Part shown: positions 8,426-16,316 of the stretch, piece after piece
How the letters are laid out: the number at the start of each line of letters is the position of its first letter
Numbering within the stretch: the first letter of the stretch is position 1
Assembly: GCA_000432835.1 (NCBI GenBank)
Contig: FR890363.1
Coordinates: 1 to 64,000 of the forward strand
DNA: 64,000 bases
From: Clostridium sp. CAG:417
GTDB lineage: Bacteria; Bacillota_I; Bacilli_A; RF39; UBA660
Reading direction: 5' to 3'
Notes under the pieces: generated by a model
What the model saw: only the letters and a program-made list of their open reading frames with translations
The model's database searches: none
Told to the model about the DNA's origin: nothing
Translations under genes and position numbers: made by a program

Positions 8426-8500
8426 TGCCTCGTAGCCAAGTGGTAAGGCATCAGACTTTGACTCTGACATGCGCTAGTTCGAATCTAGCCGAGGCAGCCA
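8426..8500 (+). tRNA. tRNA-Gln (TTG), CCA encoded
   Basis: Acceptor TGCCTCG pairs with CGAGGCA; anticodon loop CTTTGAC gives TTG. Confidence 0.96.
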
Positions 8501-8512
8501 TTTATATTTTAT

Positions 8513-8588
8513 GATCCGTTAGCTCAGTTGGTAGAGCATTTGACTTTTAATCAAAGGGTCTGGAGTTCGAATCTCCAACGGGTCACCA
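8513..8588 (+). tRNA. tRNA-Lys (TTT), CCA encoded
   Basis: Acceptor GATCCGT pairs with ACGGGTC with one wobble; anticodon loop CTTTTAA gives TTT. Confidence 0.96.
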
Positions 8589-8592
8589 TCGT

Positions 8593-8681
8593 GCCTGAGT
8601 GGCGGAATTGGTAGACGCACAGGACTTAAAATCCTGCGAGAATCAACCCTCGTGCCGGTTCAAGTCCGGCCTTAGGCACCA
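8593..8681 (+). tRNA. tRNA-Leu (TAA), CCA encoded
   Basis: Acceptor GCCTGAG pairs with CTTAGGC; class II variable arm; anticodon loop CTTAAAA gives TAA. Confidence 0.96.
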
Positions 8682-8685
8682 ACGT

Positions 8686-8778
8686 GGAGGAATACCCAAG
8701 TCTGGTTGAAGGGACCGGTCTTGAAAACCGGGAGGTCACGCAAGTGGCGCAGGGGTTCGAATCCCTTTTCCTCCGCCA
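8686..8778 (+). tRNA. tRNA-Ser (TGA), CCA encoded
   Basis: Acceptor GGAGGAA pairs with TTCCTCC; long variable arm; anticodon loop CTTGAAA gives TGA. It is the second serine tRNA in the window. Confidence 0.96.
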
Positions 8779-8809
8779 TTTTTATTTATATAATTATATC
8801 GCGGGGTGG

Positions 8810-8876
<67 letters not shown>

Positions 8877-8879
8877 AGT

Positions 8880-8956
8880 GGTCTCGTGGTGCAGCTGGTT
8901 AACACGTCTGCCTGTCACGCAGAAGATCGCGGGTTCGAGCCCCGTCGAGACCGCCA
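8880..8956 (+). tRNA. tRNA-Asp (GTC), CCA encoded
   Basis: Acceptor GGTCTCG pairs with CGAGACC; anticodon loop CTGTCAC gives GTC. Confidence 0.96.
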
Positions 8957-8959
8957 GAT

Positions 8960-9035
8960 GGCTTCATAGCTCAGTCGGTAGAGCAAGGGACTGAAAATCC
9001 CTGTGTCGCTGGTTCGATTCCCGCTGGAGCCACCA
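8960..9035 (+). tRNA. tRNA-Phe (GAA), CCA encoded
   Basis: Acceptor GGCTTCA pairs with TGGAGCC; anticodon loop CTGAAAA gives GAA. Last gene before the terminator. Confidence 0.96.
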
Positions 9036-9070
9036 GTTTGATAAAAACTCGAGTTTCGAGATAAATAACC

Positions 9071-9094
9071 AAGCATCGCATGATGCTTTTTTTT
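9071..9094 (+). terminator. Terminator of the tRNA array
   Basis: Stem AAGCATC / GATGCTT (9071-9077, 9082-9088) followed by a run of eight T residues. Confidence 0.8.
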
Positions 9095-9140
9095 ATTTCA
9101 AAAAAATCTCCTATCATACGATAAGAGATATAATATAAAT

Positions 9141-10193
9141 CTACTTCAATGTTTTAATTTTTGGTTTATTATTTAATTCAAATTCAAATTCATCAGCTAA
9201 CACTTTTTGATCATTAATTAAAAAGTTAATATTTCTGTCAGCTGCCTTCATTTTAAATATATTCTCATTTCCTTTAATATTTACAACCATAGTTTCAGAA
9301 TCTAAATAATATAATACCTGGTCACCACTTTCACTATCACATACCTGCAAAATTCTATGTATTCTTGTAGAATTTAATTCAGGATTGTTAGCTGTATTTA
9401 CGCCATGCTCAAATAATTCAAGTAAGCCCTTTAAATTTCTAAGGGGATAGTTTAGAGTAGGTAACTGTTTCTTATTTTCTAATACTTTACCATCTTTTAA
9501 TTCAGCATATCTTTTAAGCTGTTCATCAGTCATATTATTTGACCATATCATTCCTTTATCATTTAATACATTATATATACTTGTCATAGTATCAAGTTCT
9601 TTATCCGCAAGTTTTTTCAAAAAAATTGCTAAACCATCGGGATCATAATTTTCTATATAACTGTAATATTCTTTTTTTACTTCTTTCGTAATTACACAAG
9701 GAATATCGTTATTAGCACATAAATTTCTGATTAAAATAATTCTAGCTGTTCTTCCATTACCATCTTCAAATGGGTGAATTTGTAAAAATTTAATATGAAA
9801 CATAGCCTCCCTTAAATAAGGATCTAGCTCGTTCCAGATATTATAATAATTATCAAACAATTGATACATTTCCATATAAATATATTGTGGTTTAGCTCTT
9901 TCTAATTTTGAACCATTTACTTCTACCTTAGTTGTTCTAAAATTATCATACTGTTCATTTGTTAGTATTCTTTCAATCTCCTTAATATTATTTATAGTAA
10001 GTTTTTCCTTAGTATCAATATCAAATGCGTATTCTAAGGCTTGAGACTGAAAATATAATTTTAATGCCTGACTAGTATCATTTAAATTTCCATACATATC
10101 TTCAATAGCTAGACTAGCATGGATAAATCTATTTGACAAATTTTCAAAATACTTCTTTCTAAATAAACTATTGTGGTTATATAATTCTTGCAT
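9141..10193 (-). CDS. Fic-domain protein (probable AMP transferase)
   Basis: Fic proteins usually transfer AMP from ATP to a hydroxyl on a target protein. The active-site motif HPFEDGNGRTAR is complete at residues 140-151 (consensus HPFxDGNGRxxR), so catalysis is plausible. Upstream, SLAIED (residues 27-32) resembles the autoinhibitory motif (S/T)xxxE(G/N), with Asp in place of the last residue, suggesting class II self-inhibition. The C-terminal third (about 230-350) is unassigned and could be a winged-helix or target-binding region. ATG at 10193 is chosen because AAAGGA lies upstream; a TTG at 10220 is in frame. It is a lone gene lying opposite to the flanking tRNA genes, with no obvious antitoxin neighbour. 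Confidence 0.88.
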   Translation of the reverse strand: MQELYNHNSLFRKKYFENLSNRFIHASLAIEDMYGNLNDTSQALKLYFQSQALEYAFDIDTKEKLTINNIKEIERILTNEQYDNFRTTKVEVNGSKLERAKPQYIYMEMYQLFDNYYNIWNELDPYLREAMFHIKFLQIHPFEDGNGRTARIILIRNLCANNDIPCVITKEVKKEYYSYIENYDPDGLAIFLKKLADKELDTMTSIYNVLNDKGMIWSNNMTDEQLKRYAELKDGKVLENKKQLPTLNYPLRNLKGLLELFEHGVNTANNPELNSTRIHRILQVCDSESGDQVLYYLDSETMVVNIKGNENIFKMKAADRNINFLINDQKVLADEFEFELNNKPKIKTLK

Positions 10194-10268
10194 ATAATAA
10201 TCCTTTCCAATAAATAACAATATTATAACACTATTTCAGAGAAAGTATATAAAAATTTTATAAAAGTA

Positions 10269-10297
10269 TTGACGGCATTAATTAATTGTGATATTAT
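10269..10297 (+). promoter_or_regulatory. Promoter of the tRNA-Arg/Pro pair
   Basis: TTGACG (10269-10274), 17-bp spacer, TATTAT (10292-10297) with an extended TGA, 28 bp ahead of tRNA-Arg. Confidence 0.7.
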
Positions 10298-10325
10298 TTA
10301 ACTGTTCTCATGTTGGAAGTGGCAT

Positions 10326-10402
10326 GCGCTCGTAGCTCAGCTGGATAGAGTGTTTGGCTACGAACCAAAAGGTCAGGGGTTCGAATCCCTTCGAGCGCAC
10401 CA
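10326..10402 (+). tRNA. tRNA-Arg (ACG), CCA encoded
   Basis: Acceptor GCGCTCG pairs with CGAGCGC; anticodon loop CTACGAA gives ACG, whose A34 is normally deaminated to inosine by TadA. Confidence 0.96.
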
Positions 10403-10407
10403 TATAT

Positions 10408-10484
10408 CGGGAAGTGGCTCAACTTGGTAGAGCACTTGGTTTGGGACCAAGGGGTTGCAGGTTCAAATCCTGTCTTCCCGACCA
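10408..10484 (+). tRNA. tRNA-Pro (TGG), CCA encoded
   Basis: Acceptor CGGGAAG pairs with CTTCCCG; anticodon loop TTTGGGA gives TGG. Confidence 0.96.
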
Positions 10485-10494
10485 TTTGAATATT

Positions 10495-10521
10495 AAGCAT
10501 TGATTACTCAATGCTTTTTTT
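10495..10521 (+). terminator. Terminator after tRNA-Pro
   Basis: Stem AAGCATTGA / TCAATGCTT (10495-10503, 10508-10516) with a four-base loop and a T run. Confidence 0.8.
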
Positions 10522-10586
10522 GTGACGTTATAATTAAAAACAAAAATAGTATAGATTATGCTATAATAATTAAAGAGGTGATGAAT

Positions 10587-11336
10587 ATGGAAAAAATAAA
10601 AGAAACGTTAAAAAAACACCCAGCCTTATATGCTGTGATTGGTATTATCATAGGCGTTATAGTGACCACATTAATTATTATTATATTAAACACACTTGAT
10701 TACAAAGAAAAAAATAGTTCTAATTCAAAGAATCCTGAAGTAGAGACTAAAACAAATAAAAAAGCTTCCATTGAAGATGATAAAGATCAGTCACCCCTAG
10801 AAGAAAATACCAACATAACTACACCAGAAACTAACGATTCAATAAAAAATAATAATGAAGTATCCACAAATAAGGACGAAACAATTATTAATTATTTAAA
10901 TGAACAAACAGAAAGTATTAACAATGGAGCTGAAAGTGATGTCTCATTAAGAGACAAAATTAAGACCTCTTTTGCTAATATCTATAATTTTATATTTAAT
11001 GGATCAACTATAAAGGGTATAACTTTTAAAGAATTAAGAACTGAAACAAAATTAAAAGTTTTAGAAAAAAGTATTGAATTAGATTATAAAATAGATCAAA
11101 AATTTCCCAATTATAAAGATAATATCAAAGATAAATACCATGACTTAAAAGAAAAAGCAGTGAGCACATATTTAAATATGACTGAAGATATTTGTACAAA
11201 TAATGAGAGCCTATGTACAACTGCCAAAGAAAACTTTAATACAATGAAAAACAGTTTTGCCATTACATATGACTATATAAAAGAAAAGGCTAAATCTGGT
11301 TCAGAAAAATTAAAAGAATGGCTAAAAAATAGGTAG
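10587..11336 (+). CDS. Single-pass membrane protein with extracellular helical domain, unknown
   Basis: This 249-residue protein is not recognised. A membrane helix spans about residues 14-40, followed by a Ser/Asn/Thr/Glu-rich linker (about 42-115) and a charged helical C-terminal domain with two cysteines (ICTNNESLCTT) that could form a disulfide. The predicted topology is an external C-terminus. ATG at 10587 is used: AGAGGTG lies 6 nt before it and an extended -10 (TGCTATAAT, ending at 10567) lies upstream, so the long frame starting at 10500 in the tRNA terminator is impossible. An intrinsic terminator follows directly. Confidence 0.8.
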   Translation: MEKIKETLKKHPALYAVIGIIIGVIVTTLIIIILNTLDYKEKNSSNSKNPEVETKTNKKASIEDDKDQSPLEENTNITTPETNDSIKNNNEVSTNKDETIINYLNEQTESINNGAESDVSLRDKIKTSFANIYNFIFNGSTIKGITFKELRTETKLKVLEKSIELDYKIDQKFPNYKDNIKDKYHDLKEKAVSTYLNMTEDICTNNESLCTTAKENFNTMKNSFAITYDYIKEKAKSGSEKLKEWLKNR

Positions 11337-11366
11337 AAAATATGTACTAAATATTTTCTTTTTTTA
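11335..11366 (+). terminator. Terminator after the anchored helical protein
   Basis: Stem AGAAAATAT / ATATTTTCT (11335-11343, 11351-11359) followed by T residues; it starts at the stop codon. Confidence 0.65.
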
Positions 11367-11417
11367 TCTCTTAATCTATGTTATACTATTATCAGAATAG
11401 AAATAGAGGGTGTTATT

Positions 11418-13352
11418 ATGCTAGGTAGTGTTTTACAAATAGTTGAAAATAGTGTAATAGTAAAATTAAATATAGATATAACGAAACAACCTAACTTAGT
11501 AGGAATTCATGTTATTTTTGAAGACGGAACAAAAAAGGTAGTTGGTGAAATAGAAAGTGCCAATAAAGAAACTTTAAAAGTGAATATAGTAGGTGAATTT
11601 ACTGATAGAGGATTCTTACCAGGAATAGCAACCAAACCATCATTTAAAAGTACCATAAGAATTATTAATGCCAACGAGTTAACAGAATTTTTAGGAAACC
11701 AAGAAATAAGCGATAATGAAGCCTATCTTGGCATTAGTAATATCTATGACAACTATAAAGTTAGTTTTAAAATCAACAGCTTCTTTAGTAATCATTTTTC
11801 TATTTTAGGAAATAGTGGTAGTGGAAAAAGTTACACTGTAGCGGGAATTTTACAACGCGTATTTAACATGAGTAAAACACCTCCTGTTGGTGCCCATTTT
11901 TTCTTATTTGATGCTTATGGCGAATATACTGAGGCATTCTCAAACATCCATCAAATAAATCCTGCCCTAAATTACAAAGTTTATACCACAAACACTAAAG
12001 AGTCTAAGAATGATACCATCCTAAGAATCCCAATCTGGTTATTAGATGTAGATGATCTAGCCTTACTTTTAAATGCCACCACTCCTAATCAATTACCTAT
12101 AATAGAAAAGACCCTAAAACTCGTACCCATTTTATCAGGAAATGATCAAAATGTAATAAAACATAAAAATGATATTATCGCAAGAGCCTTACTAGATATT
12201 TTATTAAGTGGAAATGATTCAACCAAAATAAGAGATCAAGTAATCGCCGTTCTTACAAAATTTCATACCGATGAATTAAATCTAGATAGTAAAATATCTC
12301 AACCAGGTTATGTTAGAACTCTTAATCAATGCCTTTATATTGATAAATTAGGAAAAATTCAAGAGATGGAACTAGTCGTAGAATTCATTAGTAGTTTTAT
12401 TGATAACAGCTTAACTCTAGAAAAACAAGAGGAATATACTTTCTATAATCTTAGTGACTTAGAGAATGCCATGGATTTTGCCTTAATAAGTGAAGGAATA
12501 TTAAAGAGTGATAAAGTATATGATATGGCTAATGTATTGATGGTACGCCTACATACACTCGCAAACAGTGAACAAAGCACTTACTTCGATTATCCGAGGT
12601 TTGTTAATAGAGAAGAATATATTAAAGATTTAGTCACAACTAAAAATGGTCAAAAATGTCAGATAGTAAACTTTAATATTAACTATGTTGATGATCGTAT
12701 AGCAAAAGTAATCGCTAAAATAATTTCTAGAATGATATTTAAGCAAGCTACAGCTGAAGAAAGAAGAGGAATAAATCCTTATCATATTATTATTGAAGAA
12801 GCCCATCGTTATGTCCAAAATGATAATGATATCAATATCTTAGGTTATAACATATTTGATCGTATTACAAAAGAGGGAAGAAAGTATGGCGTTATTTTAG
12901 GATTAATTACCCAAAGACCATCTGAACTATCTGAAACCGCCATTTCTCAGTGCTCAAATTTTATAATTTTACGTATGTCTCATCCATTAGACCTAGATTA
13001 TATTAGAAAAATGGTTCCAAATGTATCACAGGAAATAGTAGATAAATTAAAGAACTTGAAACCAGGTTACTGCATAGCCTTCGGTAGCGCCTTTAAAGTT
13101 CCAATATATGCCCATGTAGAAAGTCCTAATCCGCCACCAATCAGCCAGAATGTTGATATCGTTAATGCTTGGAAAAATAGTCCTGAACAAAAAACATTTA
13201 CTAGCTTTAATTTTACATCACCAATAGAAGAAATTTCCATTGATAACACCAAGCCAGTAATGATTTCCCAAATACCTAGTCCAAGTGATATCCCTTATGA
13301 CAAAATATCTGAACCAAAAACAAGTTCTGTTTTTAGAAGTACACAAGAATAA
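11418..13352 (+). CDS. HerA/DUF87-family ATPase
   Basis: This 644-residue protein has the HerA layout: an N-terminal beta-barrel (HAS-barrel, about residues 1-100), then a FtsK-HerA ATPase core with Walker A GNSGSGKSYT (about 132-141) and Walker B IIIEEAHRYV (about 456-465), and an arginine-bearing EGRKYGV followed by LITQRPSELSET. HerA forms hexameric rings that translocate DNA, in archaea together with the nuclease NurA; in bacteria relatives are found alone or with nucleases in defence islands. No NurA-like gene is adjacent: the next gene is an unrecognised protein on the other strand. The C-terminal 60 residues are Pro/Ser-rich. An extended -10 (TGTTATACT) lies 30 bp upstream, and GAGGGTG is the ribosome site. 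Confidence 0.85.
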   Translation: MLGSVLQIVENSVIVKLNIDITKQPNLVGIHVIFEDGTKKVVGEIESANKETLKVNIVGEFTDRGFLPGIATKPSFKSTIRIINANELTEFLGNQEISDNEAYLGISNIYDNYKVSFKINSFFSNHFSILGNSGSGKSYTVAGILQRVFNMSKTPPVGAHFFLFDAYGEYTEAFSNIHQINPALNYKVYTTNTKESKNDTILRIPIWLLDVDDLALLLNATTPNQLPIIEKTLKLVPILSGNDQNVIKHKNDIIARALLDILLSGNDSTKIRDQVIAVLTKFHTDELNLDSKISQPGYVRTLNQCLYIDKLGKIQEMELVVEFISSFIDNSLTLEKQEEYTFYNLSDLENAMDFALISEGILKSDKVYDMANVLMVRLHTLANSEQSTYFDYPRFVNREEYIKDLVTTKNGQKCQIVNFNINYVDDRIAKVIAKIISRMIFKQATAEERRGINPYHIIIEEAHRYVQNDNDINILGYNIFDRITKEGRKYGVILGLITQRPSELSETAISQCSNFIILRMSHPLDLDYIRKMVPNVSQEIVDKLKNLKPGYCIAFGSAFKVPIYAHVESPNPPPISQNVDIVNAWKNSPEQKTFTSFNFTSPIEEISIDNTKPVMISQIPSPSDIPYDKISEPKTSSVFRSTQE

Positions 13353-13366
13353 TATCTTGTGTTTTC
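13341..13366 (+). terminator. Weak terminator after the HerA-like gene
   Basis: Stem ACACAAGA / TCTTGTGT (13341-13348, 13355-13362) overlaps the stop codon and is followed by only four T residues. Confidence 0.4.
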
Positions 13367-13367
13367 T

Positions 13368-13961
13368 TTAACTAAAAGTTTTAGAAATAATCACGAAAAA
13401 ATTATCTTTATCAAAAAAATTATCTTCTATAAAATTCATTAAAATATCATACTGACTAACATCATTAACCATAATCATTAATTTTTTTTCTTTTTTTATT
13501 TGCTCTTGAACTACCGAAACATCATACTTCCCAAATGGCAAGACATAAAAACTACTATCAAAAAAATTTAAATCATCACTTATATAATAACCACAACTCT
13601 TACTTCCAAAACATAGCGTTAATTCCTCAATAATTCTGATATTAGTAGACGTGTATAAAAATTTTAAACTAGGAAATTTAGAAGTAATATCTTGAATATT
13701 ATTAATATAAGACTTATTTTCTCTTTTAATGGATACTATATCACTACTATCATTACTAATAGGTATAATATTAAGAATTATATTTTTTGAAACATCTTCA
13801 AGTTTTTCTAAATAATTCTCTAAACCTATAAACTCCCCATTGTAATTAACTTCTAAATCACGTACATTAATAAAAAGCCCATAAACATTACTACAAGATT
13901 TAACTTTTTTTATAATGTTTTCTAAATTGTTACTATAATTATTTGTGTATATATATTTCAA
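13368..13961 (-). CDS. Unknown cytoplasmic protein, possibly a degenerate GDPD-like barrel
   Basis: This roughly 200-residue protein is not confidently recognised. Alternating hydrophobic strands and helices (VYGLFINVRDLEVN, NIILNIIPI, LKFLYTSTNIRIIEEL, KLMIMVND, FFVIISK) suggest an alpha/beta barrel, loosely like glycerophosphodiester phosphodiesterases but without their catalytic His/Glu residues. On the minus strand a TATAAT box runs into an ATG at 13973, while GGTGAT lies after that ATG; the TTG at 13961 is therefore the better start. It is convergent with the HerA-like gene and divergent from the glycan operon. Confidence 0.6.
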   Translation of the reverse strand: MKYIYTNNYSNNLENIIKKVKSCSNVYGLFINVRDLEVNYNGEFIGLENYLEKLEDVSKNIILNIIPISNDSSDIVSIKRENKSYINNIQDITSKFPSLKFLYTSTNIRIIEELTLCFGSKSCGYYISDDLNFFDSSFYVLPFGKYDVSVVQEQIKKEKKLMIMVNDVSQYDILMNFIEDNFFDKDNFFVIISKTFS

Positions 13962-14076
13962 ATTAATCACCATTATATAATATGAGAATATAAAAAAAGA
14001 TATTTTATAAAAATTGCTATTAAGGTAGTTTTATGATATTCTATTAATGATAAATATGGAAAGAAAGGTGTTATAA

Positions 14077-14772
14077 ATGGCCAAAATTAATCCTAAATTA
14101 CATTTAAAAATATACATTTTTATAGTTGTTATTATGATTATCTGTATTGCTTTTCTAGGCAGTAATTTAATAAATAAGGAAATTCTAGATAGTGAAGTTT
14201 CTAAAATCTTAAATAAAAATATTATCACTTCCAAATTTGATAAAAAAACTAAAACTCATGGTTCATATAAAAAGGTGGAATACGCCATTAAAAGCTATAT
14301 GAAAGACTATTCAGATAATATGAAAAAAGCAAATAATATTATAAATGATAGTAAATTAAAAAAAGTTTTATCAGCCAGTAACTATGAACAGGACAAGCCA
14401 GAGTTTTTAACTTCAACAACCCTTATAACTAGTAAAAAGAGTGAATTTGATACTGTAATTAATAATTTGTTAAAGATGGCAGATAAGAAAGTAATCATGT
14501 CATATATTAAAAAAGAAAATGTTTCCAAAAAATATATTAATCTTTATAAAAAGTATATGTTTAGTAATAATTTTGAAAATGACTTAATAAAGAATAAGGA
14601 AAGTATTACCAAAATACAAACTAATGGTAATAACTTATTAGATATTGATGCCAAAGTAATAAATTTATTAAAAAATAATATAAATACTTGGGTTATAAAG
14701 GATAATGCTATTTACTTTTACTCTAAATCAGTAATGACTGAGTATAACACCTTAATCAATTCTATTTCCTAA
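14077..14772 (+). CDS. Membrane-anchored extracytoplasmic protein, unknown
   Basis: A 231-residue protein with one N-terminal membrane helix (about residues 12-30) and a helical, Lys/Asn-rich external domain. No family is recognised, and there is no lipobox or sorting motif. It has a good ribosome site (AAAGGTG), and the next gene starts 20 bp downstream, so it is probably the first gene of an envelope operon with the FAD oxidoreductase and the polytopic protein that follow. Confidence 0.75.
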   Translation: MAKINPKLHLKIYIFIVVIMIICIAFLGSNLINKEILDSEVSKILNKNIITSKFDKKTKTHGSYKKVEYAIKSYMKDYSDNMKKANNIINDSKLKKVLSASNYEQDKPEFLTSTTLITSKKSEFDTVINNLLKMADKKVIMSYIKKENVSKKYINLYKKYMFSNNFENDLIKNKESITKIQTNGNNLLDIDAKVINLLKNNINTWVIKDNAIYFYSKSVMTEYNTLINSIS

Positions 14773-14792
14773 GAATTAGAGAGTAAAGTATT

Positions 14793-16316
14793 ATGAAAAA
14801 GAAAGTTATAATAATTGGCGGTGGACCAGCAGGTCTAACCGCGGCTTATACTATTTTAAAAAACTCCACTGCTTATGATGTTACTATCTTAGAAAGTGAA
14901 AAAAACTTAGGCGGAATTTCTAAAACAGTGACCTATAATAATAACAAAATGGATCTAGGAGGACACAGATTTTTTTCTAAAAATGAAGAGATTAATAAAT
15001 TATGGCAGGAAATATTACCACTTGAAAGAAAAGGTAAACATGATCCTAAAAATGACAATAAGGTTTTATTAACCAGAAATAGAGTATCAAGAATTTATTA
15101 TCAAAAAAATTTCTATGATTATCCACTAACTCTAAAATTTCAAGTATTTAAAAATCTTGGTTTAAAAACAGCTCTTATTAGTGGATTAAGTTACATAAAA
15201 AGTAGTCTTTTTAAAAGAAAAGAGACGAATCTAGAAAATTTTTATATTAATAGATTTGGCAAAAAACTCTATAGTATTTTTTTTGAAGGATATACAGAAA
15301 AATTATGGGGAAGATCTCCGAAAGAAATAGATTCATCATGGGGAAAACAAAGAGTTAAAGGTCTATCTATAAGAAAAATAATTAAGGACTATTTTAGTAG
15401 AGTATTTAACATTAAAACTAAAGACAAAGAAACTTCTCTAATAGAGAACTTTTATTATCCCAAATATGGCCCAGGTCAAATGTGGGAAGAGATGGCCCTA
15501 AAAATAAAAAAAATGGGCGGTAAAATCCTTACAGAACATGAAGTCTTAAAGATTCATAAGAAAAATAATAAAATAGAAAATGTAAGTTGTCTTGTAAAAG
15601 GAAAGGTAAAAGTCTTTGAAGGTGATTATTTCATTTCTTCAATGCCTATTAAATATTTAATATCAGGAATGAACAATGTAGAAAAAAACATTAAAAAGAT
15701 TGCCTTAAACCTTCCTTATAGGGATTTTATAACCGTAGGACTTATTCTTAATAAAATAAATTTAAAAAACAATACCCAAATTAAAACATACAATAATCTT
15801 ATACCAGACTGTTGGATATATGTACAAGGAAAAGAAGAAAAACTAGGACGCATTCAAGTATTTAATAATTGGTCACCTTATCTAATAGATGATATTAATA
15901 AAGTATCATTAGGATTAGAGTATTTTTGTCAAGAAAATGACTCATTTTGGAACAAAAGTGAAGAGGAATTAAGGGACTTTGCTGTTAAAGAATTACTTAA
16001 TATGCAAATAATATCGGATAAAAAGGATATCTTAGATTATCATGTGGAAAAAGTAAAAAAGGCTTATCCTGCCTATTTTGACTCATATAAAAATTTTCCC
16101 GAAGTAAAAGAATATTTAAATAAAATCTCTAATCTTTATTGTATTGGAAGAAATGGTCAACATCGCTATAATAATATGGACCATTCTATGGAAACGGCTA
16201 TTATTGCTGCTAAGTCAATCCTTAATAATGATTTAGAACTAAAAGAATCTATTTGGAATGTAAATACAGAGCAAACATATCATGAGGAGAGTAACCATGA
16301 AAAAAATCATAGATAA
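14793..16316 (+). CDS. FAD-dependent oxidoreductase of the UGM/HemY-like group
   Basis: A 507-residue flavoprotein. The N-terminal Rossmann fingerprint is VIIIGGGPAGLTAAYTIL, then a conserved acidic residue (ILESEKNLGG) and the motif MDLGGHRFF, which is typical of COG1232-type oxidoreductases and UDP-galactopyranose mutase relatives. The C-terminal FAD contact YCIGRNGQHRYNNMDHSMETA is also characteristic. Members often lie in polysaccharide clusters, and here the gene overlaps a polytopic, GT-C-like membrane protein by about 20 bp. A role in modifying a sugar or lipid-linked sugar is inferred. The substrate is unknown. Confidence 0.8.
   Translation: MKKKVIIIGGGPAGLTAAYTILKNSTAYDVTILESEKNLGGISKTVTYNNNKMDLGGHRFFSKNEEINKLWQEILPLERKGKHDPKNDNKVLLTRNRVSRIYYQKNFYDYPLTLKFQVFKNLGLKTALISGLSYIKSSLFKRKETNLENFYINRFGKKLYSIFFEGYTEKLWGRSPKEIDSSWGKQRVKGLSIRKIIKDYFSRVFNIKTKDKETSLIENFYYPKYGPGQMWEEMALKIKKMGGKILTEHEVLKIHKKNNKIENVSCLVKGKVKVFEGDYFISSMPIKYLISGMNNVEKNIKKIALNLPYRDFITVGLILNKINLKNNTQIKTYNNLIPDCWIYVQGKEEKLGRIQVFNNWSPYLIDDINKVSLGLEYFCQENDSFWNKSEEELRDFAVKELLNMQIISDKKDILDYHVEKVKKAYPAYFDSYKNFPEVKEYLNKISNLYCIGRNGQHRYNNMDHSMETAIIAAKSILNNDLELKESIWNVNTEQTYHEESNHEKNHR

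Noticed and set aside
10294..10500. A 68-codon minus-strand frame over tRNA-Arg and tRNA-Pro
   Set aside because: It is antisense to two clear tRNA genes; such frames are a frequent false call.
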